From positions 1 through 64,000 of the forward strand of contig RBWT01000008.1 in NCBI GenBank assembly GCA_004010275.1: a stretch of 64,000 bases of DNA, in the 5' to 3' direction. This stretch comes from Streptomyces huasconensis (lineage in GTDB: Bacteria; Actinomycetota; Actinomycetes; Streptomycetales; Streptomycetaceae). Both the position numbers and the translations under genes were made by a program. Under the pieces are notes generated by a model. That model saw nothing but the letters and a program-made list of their open reading frames with translations, made no database searches and was not told where the DNA came from. How positions within the stretch are numbered: position 1 is the first letter of the stretch; the number at the start of each line of letters is the position of its first letter. Below are positions 35,105-44,042 of the stretch, piece after piece.

Positions 35105-36324
35105 GCGGCACCGTCGTGGTCACCGGCCTGAGCGTGGCCGCACCCAACGGCCTCGGCACGGCCGACTACTGGGCGGCGACCACCGCAGGCCGCAGCGGCA
35201 TCGGGCCCGTCACCCGCTTCGACGCCTCGCCCTACCCGGCCGGCCTGGCGGGCGAGGTCCCCGGCTTTGTCGCCGAGGACCACCTGCCGGGACTGCTGCC
35301 GCAGACCGACCGGATGACACGGATGGCCCTGGTCGTCGCGGACTGGGCGCTGGCCGACGCGGGAGTGCGGCCGGCCGACCTGTCGGCCTACGACATGGGA
35401 GTGGCCACCGCCAGCTCCTCCGGGGGCTTCGAGTTCGGCCAGAACGAACTGCGGGCGCTGTGGAGCAAGGGCAACCAGTACGTGAGCGCCTACCAGTCGT
35501 TCGCCTGGTTCTACGCGGTCAACACCGGCCAGATCTCGATCCGCAACGGGATGAAGGGCCCCGGGAGCGTGGTCGTCAGCGACCAGGCGGGCGGCCTCGA
35601 CGCGCTCGCCCAGGCGCGCCGCCAGGTCCGCAAGGGCACCCCCCTGGTGCTCTCCGGCGCCATCGACGCCTCGCTCTGCCCCTGGGGCTGGGTCGCGCAG
35701 ATGTCCGACGGGCGGCTGAGCACCACCCGCGACCCCGAGCGGGCCTACCTCCCCTTCGACGCGGCGGCCCACGGGTACGTGCCCGGCGAGGGCGGAGCCC
35801 TGCTCGTCGTCGAGGACGAGGAGCCGCGCACCGGCGCGGTGCCCGCAGCCTCGGTGAGATCGCCGGGTACGGCGCCACGTTCGATCCGGCGCCCGGCAGC
35901 GGCCGCCCACCGGCCCTGCGCGCGGCGATCGAGACCGCCCTGCGGGACGCGGACCTCGCGGCGGGACGTGGACGCGGTGTTCGCCGACGGCGCGGGGCTG
36001 CCGGAGCCGGACCGGGCGGAGGCCCGGGCGCTGACCGAGGTCTTCGGCCCCCGCGGCGTCCCCGTGACCGTCCCCAAGACGATGACCGGCCGACTCCACT
36101 CCGGCGCGGCCGCACTCGACGTGGCCGGCGCCCTGCTTGCCCTGCGGGACGGACTGATCCCGCCCACCGTCAACGTCACGAGGGACCCCGAACTCCCCCT
36201 CGACCTGGTCCAAACGGCGCGCGACGCACGGCTCGGGACCGTGCTCGTCCTGGCCCGCGGCCGTCACGGATTCAACTCCGCGATGGTGCTGCGCGCCCCC
36301 CGAACCCGACAAGGAGACATATGA
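35101..36324 (+). CDS. Type II PKS chain-length factor KS-beta
   Basis: The non-condensing KS-beta subunit, about 407 residues. Gln162 in [15 protein letters not shown] replaces the KS cysteine, as required for malonyl-ACP decarboxylation. It sets chain length together with KS-alpha; context predicts a decaketide. Two compensating frame shifts near 35,850 and 35,950 scramble about 35 residues. The proper text there ([19 protein letters not shown]) is found in another frame, so the protein is intact. The ATG overlaps the KS-alpha stop, and its own TGA overlaps the ACP start: tight coupling typical of minimal PKS genes. Confidence 0.95.
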   Translation: MSGTVVVTGLSVAAPNGLGTADYWAATTAGRSGIGPVTRFDASPYPAGLAGEVPGFVAEDHLPGLLPQTDRMTRMALVVADWALADAGVRPADLSAYDMGVATASSSGGFEFGQNELRALWSKGNQYVSAYQSFAWFYAVNTGQISIRNGMKGPGSVVVSDQAGGLDALAQARRQVRKGTPLVLSGAIDASLCPWGWVAQMSDGRLSTTRDPERAYLPFDAAAHGYVPGEGGALLVVEDEEPRTGAVPAASVRSPGTAPRSIRRPAAAAHRPCARRSRPPCGTRTSRRDVDAVFADGAGLPEPDRAEARALTEVFGPRGVPVTVPKTMTGRLHSGAAALDVAGALLALRDGLIPPTVNVTRDPELPLDLVQTARDARLGTVLVLARGRHGFNSAMVLRAPRTRQGDI

Positions 36325-36584
36325 GTCAGCGGTACTTCACCTTCGACGACCTCAGGGTCATTCTGCGCGAGGCGGCCGGCCTGGCGGACGAGTCCGTGGG
36401 CGACGACGCCCTGGACATGCCGTTCGAGGAGCTGGGGCTCGAATCGCTGGCCGTGCTGGAAACCGGCAGCCGGATCGAGAGGGAGTACGGGATCACCCTC
36501 GACGACAGCTATCTCACCGAGGTGAAGACGCCCCGGGCGCTGCTGGAGATGGTCAACGAGGAGCTGGCCGCAGCCGCCGCCTGA
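36321..36584 (+). CDS. Type II PKS acyl carrier protein
   Basis: An 87-residue ACP with the phosphopantetheine serine at S42 in [13 protein letters not shown]. The usual D-S-L is E-S-L here, a conservative change that can be accepted by PPTases. It has the expected four-helix pattern and acidic character and carries the growing poly-beta-ketone for the KS pair. AAGGAGA lies upstream of the ATG, which overlaps the KS-beta stop. No malonyltransferase or PPTase gene occurs in the window, so these must come from primary metabolism or outside. Confidence 0.95.
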   Translation: MSQRYFTFDDLRVILREAAGLADESVGDDALDMPFEELGLESLAVLETGSRIEREYGITLDDSYLTEVKTPRALLEMVNEELAAAAA

Positions 36585-36651
36585 GCCGTCCGGACCTGCA
36601 GCACAGCCGAGAACCCATCGCTTCATCAACCTTCCCGACAAGGAGGAACAC

Positions 36652-37434
36652 GTGCCGGATCACCACCGCGTCGCGCTCGTCACCGGCGGTACCAGCGGCA
36701 TCGGCCTGGCCATCGCCCGGCTCCTGGGCACCCAGGGACACGCCGTCTTCATAGGGGCCCGCAGCGCCGACGACGTGGCCTCGACCGCCAAGGAACTGCG
36801 CGGCGAGGGACTGGAGGCCGACGGCCGGGCCTGCGACGTGCGTTCCGGCCCCGAGGTCGCGGCGTTCGTCGCGGGGGCGGTGAGCCGGTACGGGAGCGTC
36901 GACGTCCTGGTCAACAACGCGGGCCGCAGCGGCGGCGGCGTGACCGCCGACATCCCCGACGAACTGTGGGACGACGTCATCGCCACCAATCTCACCGGCG
37001 TCTTCACGGTGACCCGCGAGGTGCTGCGCACCGGAGGCATGCGGGACCGGGGCTGGGGCCGGATCATCAACATCGCCTCCACGGCAGGCAAGCAGGGCGT
37101 GGTGCTCGGCGCCCCGTACTCGGCGTCCAAGCACGGTGTCGTCGGCTTCACCAAGGCCCTGGGCAACGAACTCGCCCCCACCGGGATCACCGTCAACGCC
37201 GTGTGCCCGGGCTACGTCGAGACGCCCATGGCACAGCGTGTACGGCAGGGCTACGCGGCCGCCTATGACACCACGGAGGACGAGGTGTGGGCGAAGTTCC
37301 GCGCCAAGATCCCCCTGGGCCGCTACTCCACGCCCGAGGAAGTGGCGTCCCTGGTGGGCTATCTGGCCTCCGACACCGCGGCCTCCCTCACCTCGCAGGC
37401 CCTCAACGTCTGCGGCGGCCTGGGCAACTTCTGA
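36652..37434 (+). CDS. C-9 polyketide ketoreductase (ActIII/UrdD type SDR)
   Basis: A 260-residue short-chain dehydrogenase with the NADPH motif TGGTSGIG, NNAG, and the catalytic S143, Y156 and K160 (APYSASKHG). High similarity in layout to ActIII, JadE and UrdD indicates reduction of the C-9 carbonyl of the nascent polyketide. It directly follows the ACP, as in other angucycline operons. The GTG at 36652 has AAGGAGGAAC upstream. No frame problem. Confidence 0.95.
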   Translation: MPDHHRVALVTGGTSGIGLAIARLLGTQGHAVFIGARSADDVASTAKELRGEGLEADGRACDVRSGPEVAAFVAGAVSRYGSVDVLVNNAGRSGGGVTADIPDELWDDVIATNLTGVFTVTREVLRTGGMRDRGWGRIINIASTAGKQGVVLGAPYSASKHGVVGFTKALGNELAPTGITVNAVCPGYVETPMAQRVRQGYAAAYDTTEDEVWAKFRAKIPLGRYSTPEEVASLVGYLASDTAASLTSQALNVCGGLGNF

Positions 37435-37470
37435 CCCGGCCCGCCCCCTCGTCACGTAAGGAGCAAGCGC

Positions 37471-38418
37471 ATGCCCGCACCCGGTGTGCATGAGGCAGAG
37501 CACGACATCACGGTCTCGGCGCCCGCCTCCGCCGTCTACCGGCTGATCGCCGACGTGGAGCAGTGGCCCCGCATCTTCCCCCCGACCATCCACGTCGACC
37601 GCGAGGCGCTCGACGCCGGCCAGGAACGCATCCGCATCTGGGCCACCGCCAACGGCGAGGCCAAGCACTGGACCTCGCGCCGCACCCTGGACCCCGAGGG
37701 GCTGCGGATCGACTTCCGCCAGGAGGTCTCCACCGCCCCGGTGGCCGCCATGGGCGGCGCCTGGGTGGTGGAGCCGCTCGGCGCCGACCGGTCGCGGGTC
37801 CGGCTGCTGCACGACTACCGCGCGGTCGACGACGACCCCGAGGGACTGCGCTGGATCGACGAGGCGGTGGACCGCAACTCCCGCGCGGAACTCGCGGCCC
37901 TCAAGGAGAACGTCGAGAACGCGCACGCGGCCGAGGCCTGGACCTTCTCCTTCTCCGACACCGTGCGGACCACCGGCTCTGCCAAGGACATGTACGACTT
38001 CATCGACGAGGCGCAGCTGTGGTCCGAGCGGCTGCCGCACGTCGCCTCGGTCCAACTGGCGCGGCAGCCCTCCGGGTTGCAGGTCCTGAAGATGGAGACC
38101 CGCGCCAAGGACGGCTCGACCCACCTCACCGAGTCCTACCGCGTCTGCCTGCCCTTCACGCAGATCGCCTACAAGCAGACGACGCTGCCCGCGCTGATGT
38201 CGCTGCACACCGGGCTGTGGACCTTCGAGGAGGACGGGGCGGAGGTCGTGGCGACGTCCCGGCACACCGTCGTCCTGCGCACCGAGAACATCACCGCGGT
38301 GCTCGGACCCGAGGCGGGGGTTGCGGAGGCGCGCGAGTACGTGCGCGGCGCGCTGAGCGCCAACAGCCGCGCCACGCTCGGCCACGCCGGCGACTACGCC
38401 CGGGCACAACGGCGCTGA
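37471..38418 (+). CDS. Didomain aromatase/cyclase (UrdL/JadD type)
   Basis: A 315-residue protein of two START/SRPBCC polyketide cyclase domains. Domain 1 (about residues 8-150) begins EHDITVSAPASAVYRLIADV; domain 2 (about 160-310) begins TFSFSDTVRTTGSAKDMYDF. Didomain aromatase/cyclases act on C-9-reduced polyketides to cyclise and aromatise the first ring. Together with the ActIII-type ketoreductase and TcmI-type cyclase this defines the angucycline scaffold. It has a ribosome site AAGGAGC and sits between the ketoreductase and second oxygenase. Confidence 0.95.
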   Translation: MPAPGVHEAEHDITVSAPASAVYRLIADVEQWPRIFPPTIHVDREALDAGQERIRIWATANGEAKHWTSRRTLDPEGLRIDFRQEVSTAPVAAMGGAWVVEPLGADRSRVRLLHDYRAVDDDPEGLRWIDEAVDRNSRAELAALKENVENAHAAEAWTFSFSDTVRTTGSAKDMYDFIDEAQLWSERLPHVASVQLARQPSGLQVLKMETRAKDGSTHLTESYRVCLPFTQIAYKQTTLPALMSLHTGLWTFEEDGAEVVATSRHTVVLRTENITAVLGPEAGVAEAREYVRGALSANSRATLGHAGDYARAQRR

Positions 38419-38420
38419 CG

Positions 38421-39952
38421 ATGGACCGGACACCGGACATCGACACGCAGGTGCTGGTGGTGGGCGCCGGACCGGTGGGCCTGATGCTCGCCGGTGAACT
38501 CGCCCTCGGCGGAGCCGACGTCGTCGTGCTGGAACGGCGCACCGGGCCGCTCACCGAGTCCCGGGCCTCCACCCTGCACGCCCGCACGATGGAGATCCTC
38601 GACCAGCGCGGCCTGCTGGCGGAGCTGGGCACACCGCCGGCCGGGGGAGCCGGACACTTCGGCGGCACCCCGCTCGACCTCACCACGGCGAGCCCGTACT
38701 CCGGCCAGTGGAAGGTGCCCCAGGTCCGCACCGAGGAACTCCTCGAGGGCTGGGCGACCCGGCTCGGGGCCCGCGTGGTCAAGGGCCACCTGCTGACGGA
38801 ACTGCGGACGACGGAGCGTGCCGTCGAGGCGACCGCCGAAGCGGAACCGGGAGCGGGCGGCGCGGCGGCCACGCTGCGCGTCCGCGCCGCGTACGTCGTC
38901 GGCTGCGACGGCGAGACCAGCACCGTCCGGCGGCTCGCCGGGTTCGACTTCCCCGGCCGGGACGCCACCCGTGAGCTGCTGCGCGCGGATGTGGCCGGCG
39001 TGGACGTCCCCGACCGGCGCTTCGAGCGGCACCCCAAGGGGCTGGCCATCTCCGCGCGGGGACCCGGCGGCGTCACCGGGTCATGTGCACGAGTACGGGG
39101 CGACCGTCGGCCACGAGCCGGGGCCCGTGTCCTTCGCCCGGGTGGCGGCGGCCTGGCAGCGGGTGACGGGCGACGACATCAGCGCCGGCACCCCTCTGTG
39201 GCTGAACTCCTTCGGCGACGCCCTGCGGCAGGTGTCCCAGTACCGCAGGGGCCGGGTCCTGCTCGCGGGCGACGCCGCCCACCACCAGATGCCGGTGGGC
39301 GGCCAAGCCCTCAACCTCGGGCTGCAGGACGCCGCCAACCTCGGCTGGAAACTCGCCGCCGAGGTGCGGGGCACCGCGGGGCCGGGGCTGCTGGACAGCT
39401 ACCACGCCGAGCGGCACCCGGCCGGGCGCCGGGTGCTGGACAACATCGCCGCCCAGGCGCTGCTGCTGCTGGGCGGCGCCGGGACCGAACAGCTGCGCCT
39501 CCTCTTCGGCGAACTGCTGCGCAAGCCACGGGTACGGGCCCACCTCGCCGGAACCATCGCCGGCGTCGACGTACGGTACGCGGCTGAGCCGGACGGCCAC
39601 CGCCTGGTCGGTGCCCGGCTCCCGCACCTGCGCCTGCGGACGGCCGCGGGCCCGTGCCAGCACCTCGCCGTGCTGCGCGGGGCGCGGGGTCCTTCTCGAC
39701 CTGGGCGGCCGGCCGTCCCTGAGCCGGGCGACCGCGCCTTGGGCCGACGGCCGGGTGGACGTGGTGGCGGCGACGCCCGAAAGGGACCGGCCCGCACCGG
39801 AGTTCACCTGCGCGCTCCTGCGGCCGGACGGCCATGTGGCGTGGGCCGACGGAACCGTCCCGGAGCTCAAGGCGGCCCTGCGGCGCTGGCTCGGCCCGCC
39901 GTCGCGCCACCGGGCCGGCGCGTCCGGCCGCCGATCCGTCGCCGCAGGCTGA
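38421..39952 (+). CDS. Second FAD-dependent angucyclinone hydroxylase (PgaM/UrdM oxygenase part)
   Basis: A group A flavin hydroxylase of about 510 residues, paralogous to the one at 31.9 kb. It has [41 protein letters not shown] split by its DG motif, and [20 protein letters not shown]. UrdM, PgaM and LanM are fusions of such an oxygenase with an SDR; here the SDR is a separate downstream gene, as in clusters like the one encoding CabV/JadH-type enzymes. Frame breaks are near 39,082 and 39,690, and conserved text resumes each time. It probably oxidises C-12b, or hydroxylates and decarboxylates, in the angular ring system. The exact site is inferred. Confidence 0.9.
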
Positions 39953-40003
39953 CAGAGCCCGGCGGCTCAGCACCAAGACGACACATCGACAACAGGAGGA
40001 ACC

Positions 40004-40765
40004 GTGGGGAAGCTCACCAACAAGACCGCACTCGTCACCGGATCGAGCCGGGGCATCGGGCGCGCGACCGCCCTGCGACTGGCGCGCGAGGGGGCGCTGG
40101 TGGCCGTGCACTACGCCACCGGCGAGGAAGCCGCACTGAAGACGGTCGCCGACATCGAGGCGGCCGGCGGCAAGGCGTTCGCCGTCCGCAGCGAGTTCGG
40201 CGTCCCCGGCGACATCGACACGCTGTTCGAGGCGCTGGAGAACGGACTGAAGGAGAGGACCGGGACCACCACCCTCGACATCCTGGTCAACAACGCGGCG
40301 ATCATGGGCGGCGTCCCCCCGGAGGAGGTCACGCCGGAGCTGTTCGACCGGCTCTTCGCCATCAACGCCAAGGCGCCCTTCTTCATCGTCCAGCGCGCGC
40401 TCGGGCTGCTGGCCGACAGCGGCCGCATCATCAACATCTCGTCCGGGCTGACGAAGTTCGCCAACCCGCAGGAGGTCGCCTACGCGATGACCAAGGGCGC
40501 GGTCGAACAGATCGCCCTGCACTTCGCCAGGCACCTGGGCGCCCGGGGCATCACCGTGAACAGCGTCGCACCGGGCATCACCGACAACGGCAGCCCGGTG
40601 TTCGACATCCCCGAGGCGGTCGAGCAGATGTCCCAGATGTCGGCCTTCGGGCAGGTGGGCAAGCCCGCGGACGTCGGTGACGTGGTGGCCTTCCTCGCCT
40701 CCGACGACGCCCGCTGGATCACCGGCTCCTTCATCGACGCCACCGGCGGCACCCTCCTGGGCTGA
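40004..40765 (+). CDS. SDR ketoreductase (LanV/UrdM-red/CabV type)
   Basis: A 253-residue short-chain dehydrogenase: TGSSRGIG for NADPH, NNAA, a catalytic Ser in [11 protein letters not shown], and Y/K in [12 protein letters not shown]. Its position immediately after the PgaM-like oxygenase matches the reductase domain of UrdM/PgaM and the separate LanV and CabV proteins, which reduce C-6 of the angucyclinone. The 51-bp gap with its own AGGAGG ribosome site shows it is an independent protein here. No frame problem. Confidence 0.9.
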   Translation: MGKLTNKTALVTGSSRGIGRATALRLAREGALVAVHYATGEEAALKTVADIEAAGGKAFAVRSEFGVPGDIDTLFEALENGLKERTGTTTLDILVNNAAIMGGVPPEEVTPELFDRLFAINAKAPFFIVQRALGLLADSGRIINISSGLTKFANPQEVAYAMTKGAVEQIALHFARHLGARGITVNSVAPGITDNGSPVFDIPEAVEQMSQMSAFGQVGKPADVGDVVAFLASDDARWITGSFIDATGGTLLG

Positions 40766-40822
40766 GCCGGCCCCGGCCCGGTACCGCACCTCGTGCTCCG
40801 CACCGAAGGAGGCGCACCCCCC

Positions 40823-42091
40823 ATGTCACACCCCCTCGCCCCCTCGAAGTCCGGCCCGGCACCCGGCGCCTCGCCCTGGCCGTGGGCCGGCCGCCTCCTG
40901 CTCCTCGTGCTCGCCGGGAACATGCTCATCGACGGTCTCGAAGTCTCCGTGGTCGTCGTCGCCCTGCCGTCGATCGGCGCCGACCAGGGACTGTCCGCCT
41001 GGCAGGTCCAGTGGGCCATGGGCGGCTTCGCGCTCGGCTTCGGCGCCCTGCTGCTGCCGGGCAGGCACCTGGCGCTGCGGCTCGGGCACCGCCGGCTCTA
41101 CCTGGGGGCGCTGGCTCTCTTCGTCCTCGCCTCGGTGGCCGGTGGCCTGACGACCGACCCGCTGCTCCTGCTGGGCAGCCGGATCGTCAAGGGCATGAGC
41201 GCGGCGCTGACCGCGCCCACCGGCCTGACCATCATCTCCACCACCTACGAGGAAGGGCCGGCGCGAGCCCGCGCCCTGTCCGTGTACACCTTCTGCGGCG
41301 GCATCGGATTCACCACGGGCCTGCTCCTGTCGGGGGCCCTGACACCGCACGACTGGCGCTGGACCTTCGTCGCCACCGCCCCGTTCGCCGCGGTGCTGCT
41401 CGTCCTGGCGGCCGGGGCCGTCCCCCACCGGCAGCCGCGGCCGCGATCCGCGCAGCGGTCCGGTCCGGCACTGCGCGAACTGCTCGGCAACGGCGCGCTG
41501 CTGCGCCCCGACACTGGGCGCGGCCGTCCTCAACGGCACCTATCTGGGGCTGCTGTCACTGGTGGCCCACCAGGCCTGGAGCCTGCTGGCGCTGGAGCGC
41601 CTGGCAGACCGCGGCCGCCTGTCTCCCGGCCTGCTTGCCCCTGGCGGTGGCGGCACTGTCGGCCGGGCGCATGGTGGCTCGCTTCGGCGCCGCCCGGCTG
41701 GTCGTCCTCGGCGCCACGCTCCACCTCCTCGGCCTGGCGCTGTACGCGCGCCTCGACGCGCCGCGGTCCTACGCCACCGACCTGCTGCCCACCCTGGCAC
41801 TGGTGGGCCTCGGCTTCGTCCCGGCCTTCGCGCGCTGAACGCGCAGGCAGGCCAGGCCGTCGACGCCGCCGACCGGGGGACGGCCATCGCCGCGTACCAG
41901 ACCGCGGTCCAGGCCGAGCCGTCCGGTCGTCCCCGGGGCGGCTGGCGCCCTGCTCACCTTCCGGCCCCCGGGCCGACCGGCGGCGCCCACCGGCCCGTCC
42001 TGCTCCTGCTCTGCGCCCTCGCGGCGCTGGGCCTGCTGGTCGCCCTGCGCGGCCTCACCACCTCCCGGCCGGCGGTGCCGACGTCCGCTGA
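40823..42091 (+). CDS. MFS exporter (heavily frame-broken)
   Basis: A major-facilitator transporter of about 420 residues, similar in start to the JadL/LanJ-type exporters of angucycline clusters. TM1 LLLVLAGNMLIDGLEVSVVVVAL, quoted only for its LIDG-type motif D in TM1, is followed by the loop PGRHLALRLGHRRLYLG. Many frame changes occur (about 41,515, 41,637, 41,836, 41,925 and 41,985), yet hydrophobic helices continue through LLLLCALAALGLLVALRGL. The true stop cannot be fixed; 42091 is the first plausible one. ATG 40823 has GAAGGAGG upstream. Probably product export and self-resistance. Confidence 0.7.
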   Translation: MSHPLAPSKSGPAPGASPWPWAGRLLLLVLAGNMLIDGLEVSVVVVALPSIGADQGLSAWQVQWAMGGFALGFGALLLPGRHLALRLGHRRLYLGALALFVLASVAGGLTTDPLLLLGSRIVKGMSAALTAPTGLTIISTTYEEGPARARALSVYTFCGGIGFTTGLLLSGALTPHDWRWTFVATAPFAAVLLVLAAGAVPHRQPRPRSAQRSGPALRELLGNGALLRPDTGRGRPQRHLSGAAVTGGPPGLEPAGAGAPGRPRPPVSRPACPWRWRHCRPGAWWLASAPPGWSSSAPRSTSSAWRCTRASTRRGPTPPTCCPPWHWWASASSRPSRAERAGRPGRRRRRPGDGHRRVPDRGPGRAVRSSPGRLAPCSPSGPRADRRRPPARPAPALRPRGAGPAGRPARPHHLPAGGADVR

Positions 42092-42203
42092 CCCCGGCGG
42101 CGCGGCCCGGCATGTCCCCCCGACCGCTCCCGCCCCTTTCCTTCCGCTTTCCTTCCCCTTTCCGCCGCTTCCGGTCGTCGCGACCGAGGAAGGCAGATGT
42201 GCC

Positions 42204-43397
42204 ATGGCGCCATCGAACGCCACATCCAGACTCCCCTCGCTCACGGGGATGCGATTCCTCGCCGCCCTGATGGTGTTCTCCGTGCACGGGGCCGCCGCCG
42301 GGGTCTTCCGGGACATCGACGTCGCGGCCGGCTACTACCGCTGGTTCGGCAACGCCGGCGCCGTCGGCGTCTCCTTCTTCTTCATGCTCAGCGGCTTCGT
42401 CCTGACCTGGTCGGTGCGCCCCGCCGACACCGTCCGCGGCTTCTGGCGGCGACGCCTGCTGAAGATCTTCCCCAACCACCTGGTGACGTTCGCCGCGGCC
42501 CTCGTCCTGCTCGCCGTGACCAGCTCCGCGATCGCCTTCCCCGAGACGCTCGCCAACCTGTTCCTGGTGCACGCGTGGGTACCCGACAGCGGTTACGTCG
42601 AGACGGCCAACACCGTCAGCTGGTCGCTCTCCGTGGAACTGCTCTTCTACCTCTCCTTCCCGCTGCTCATCAAGGGCGTGAGCCGGATAGCGCCGTCCGC
42701 GCTCTGGTACGCGGCGGCGGGCACCGTGGCTCTCATCATGCTGCTGCCGGTGATCGCGCAGCTGCTGCTGCCGGACACCCCGGGCTTCATGTTCATGAAG
42801 GTCTCCTGGACCCAGATCTGGTTCGTGTACGTCTTCCCCCTCGCCCGGCTGCTGGAATTCGTCCTCGGCATGCTGCTGGCGCGCATCGTCCTGGCGGGCC
42901 GGTGGATCGGGCTCGGTGTCGTGCCACCGGCCCTGCTGACGCTCGTCGTGTACGTGGGTGCCGTCCGGATCGAGCACAACCCGCTCTACAACTACGTGGC
43001 GCTCACCGTCATCCCGCTCGCCCTGCTCATCCCGGCCGCCGCGGCGTCCGACGTCAAGGGCCGCGCGTCGTGGCTGAACAGCCGCCCCATGGTCTGGCTC
43101 GGCGACATCTCGTTCGCCTTCTACTGCGTGCACTACCTGATCCTGATCTACGGACACCGGCTGTTCGGCTCGGACCCCAACATCTTCGGCAAGCCCTCGG
43201 GGCCCGCCTGGAACACACCCGGTGGCCTGCTCTTCCTGGCGGCGGCCCTCGTCGTGTCCGTCCTCGTCGCCTGGGCCCTGTACGCGCTGGTCGAACGCCC
43301 CGTCATGCGCCGCTGGGGCCGCCCGCCGGGCCCCAGGCGCACCGAGCAGATCCCCGTCCGCCCGGAGGGCACCGCCGAGACGACCGCGGCCCACTGA
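42204..43397 (+). CDS. Membrane acyltransferase (OafA/YrhL, Acyltransferase_3 family)
   Basis: A 397-residue integral membrane protein with about ten hydrophobic helices. Family marks are LPSLTGMRFLAALMVFSVHG with its conserved RxxAxxxVxxxH pattern, FFFMLSGFVLTWS, FWRRRLLKIFPNHL, SWSLSVELLFYLSFP and ISFAFYCVHYLI. Relatives O-acylate sugars or macrolides at the cytoplasmic membrane (for example mycarose 4-O-acylation by MdmB-like enzymes). Here it could acylate a deoxysugar or the aglycone, conceivably with an NRPS-derived acyl group. The ATG has GAGGAAGG upstream. Its frame is open into the broken exporter, but the two are separate genes. Confidence 0.85.
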   Translation: MAPSNATSRLPSLTGMRFLAALMVFSVHGAAAGVFRDIDVAAGYYRWFGNAGAVGVSFFFMLSGFVLTWSVRPADTVRGFWRRRLLKIFPNHLVTFAAALVLLAVTSSAIAFPETLANLFLVHAWVPDSGYVETANTVSWSLSVELLFYLSFPLLIKGVSRIAPSALWYAAAGTVALIMLLPVIAQLLLPDTPGFMFMKVSWTQIWFVYVFPLARLLEFVLGMLLARIVLAGRWIGLGVVPPALLTLVVYVGAVRIEHNPLYNYVALTVIPLALLIPAAAASDVKGRASWLNSRPMVWLGDISFAFYCVHYLILIYGHRLFGSDPNIFGKPSGPAWNTPGGLLFLAAALVVSVLVAWALYALVERPVMRRWGRPPGPRRTEQIPVRPEGTAETTAAH

Positions 43398-43448
43398 GCA
43401 CCACAGCTCCCGAGAACCGCCCCACCCCCGTACCGGACAAGGACTCCC

Positions 43449-44037
43449 ATGTCACAGCAGCAACCCCTCCACCTCGCCCTCCTGATCGGCAGCGTCCGCA
43501 CCGAACGCTTCGGGCACACCGTCGCCGCCTGGTTCGCCGAGCTGGCCGCCCAGCGCTCGGACCTCACCCTCGACGTGATCGACCTCGCCGAGCTGCCCTT
43601 CGACCTGGCCGGACCCAGCCGCACGCCCTCGCCCGAGATGACCGCCCTGCTGGCCCGGTCCCGGCCCCGGCTGCAGCGCGCCGACGGCTATGTGGTGGTC
43701 ACCCCCGAGTACAACCACAGCTTCCCCGCGGCGCTGAAGAACGCCATCGACTGGCACCTCACGGAGTGGGCCGCCAAGCCCGTCGGCTTCGTCTCCTACG
43801 GCGGGATGGCGGGCGGCCTGCGCGCGGTGGAGCAACTGCGCCAGGTCTTCGCGGAACTCCACGCGGTCACCGTCCGCGACACCGTCAGCTTCCACGGCGG
43901 TGCCGCCACGTTCGACGGGGCCCACCCCCGCGATCCGGAGAGCTGCGGCGCCGCCCGCCAAGGTCCTCCTCGACCAACTCGGCTGGTGGGGGCGCGCCCT
44001 GCGGCAGGCACGCGCCGACCAGCCCTACGGGGAGTGA
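43449..44037 (+). CDS. NAD(P)H-dependent FMN reductase (paralog 2)
   Basis: A second flavodoxin-like FMN reductase, about 195 residues: LLIGSVRTERF, VVTPEYNHSFPAALKNAIDW, GFVSYGGMAGGLRAVEQLRQ. It is closely related to the gene at 28.4 kb. The frame breaks near 43,950. The proper C-terminus (AKVLLDQLGWWGRALRQA) ends at 44037, whereas the unbroken frame falsely runs into the aldo/keto reductase. Its location next to the PKS and sugar genes is the usual one for the JadY/LanZ4-type reductase that feeds reduced flavin to tailoring oxygenases. Ribosome site is weak. Confidence 0.85.
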
Positions 44038-44042
44038 CCGGC

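Noticed and set aside
33799..36324. Apparent KS-alpha/KS-beta fusion in one reading frame
   Set aside because: The KS-alpha C-terminus continues in another frame after about 34,968 and stops at 35104, overlapping the KS-beta ATG; the fusion comes from an indel.
41562..43397. Apparent transporter-acyltransferase fusion
   Set aside because: The acyltransferase family begins at Met 42204 with its own ribosome site; the upstream open frame is a fragment of the indel-ridden transporter.
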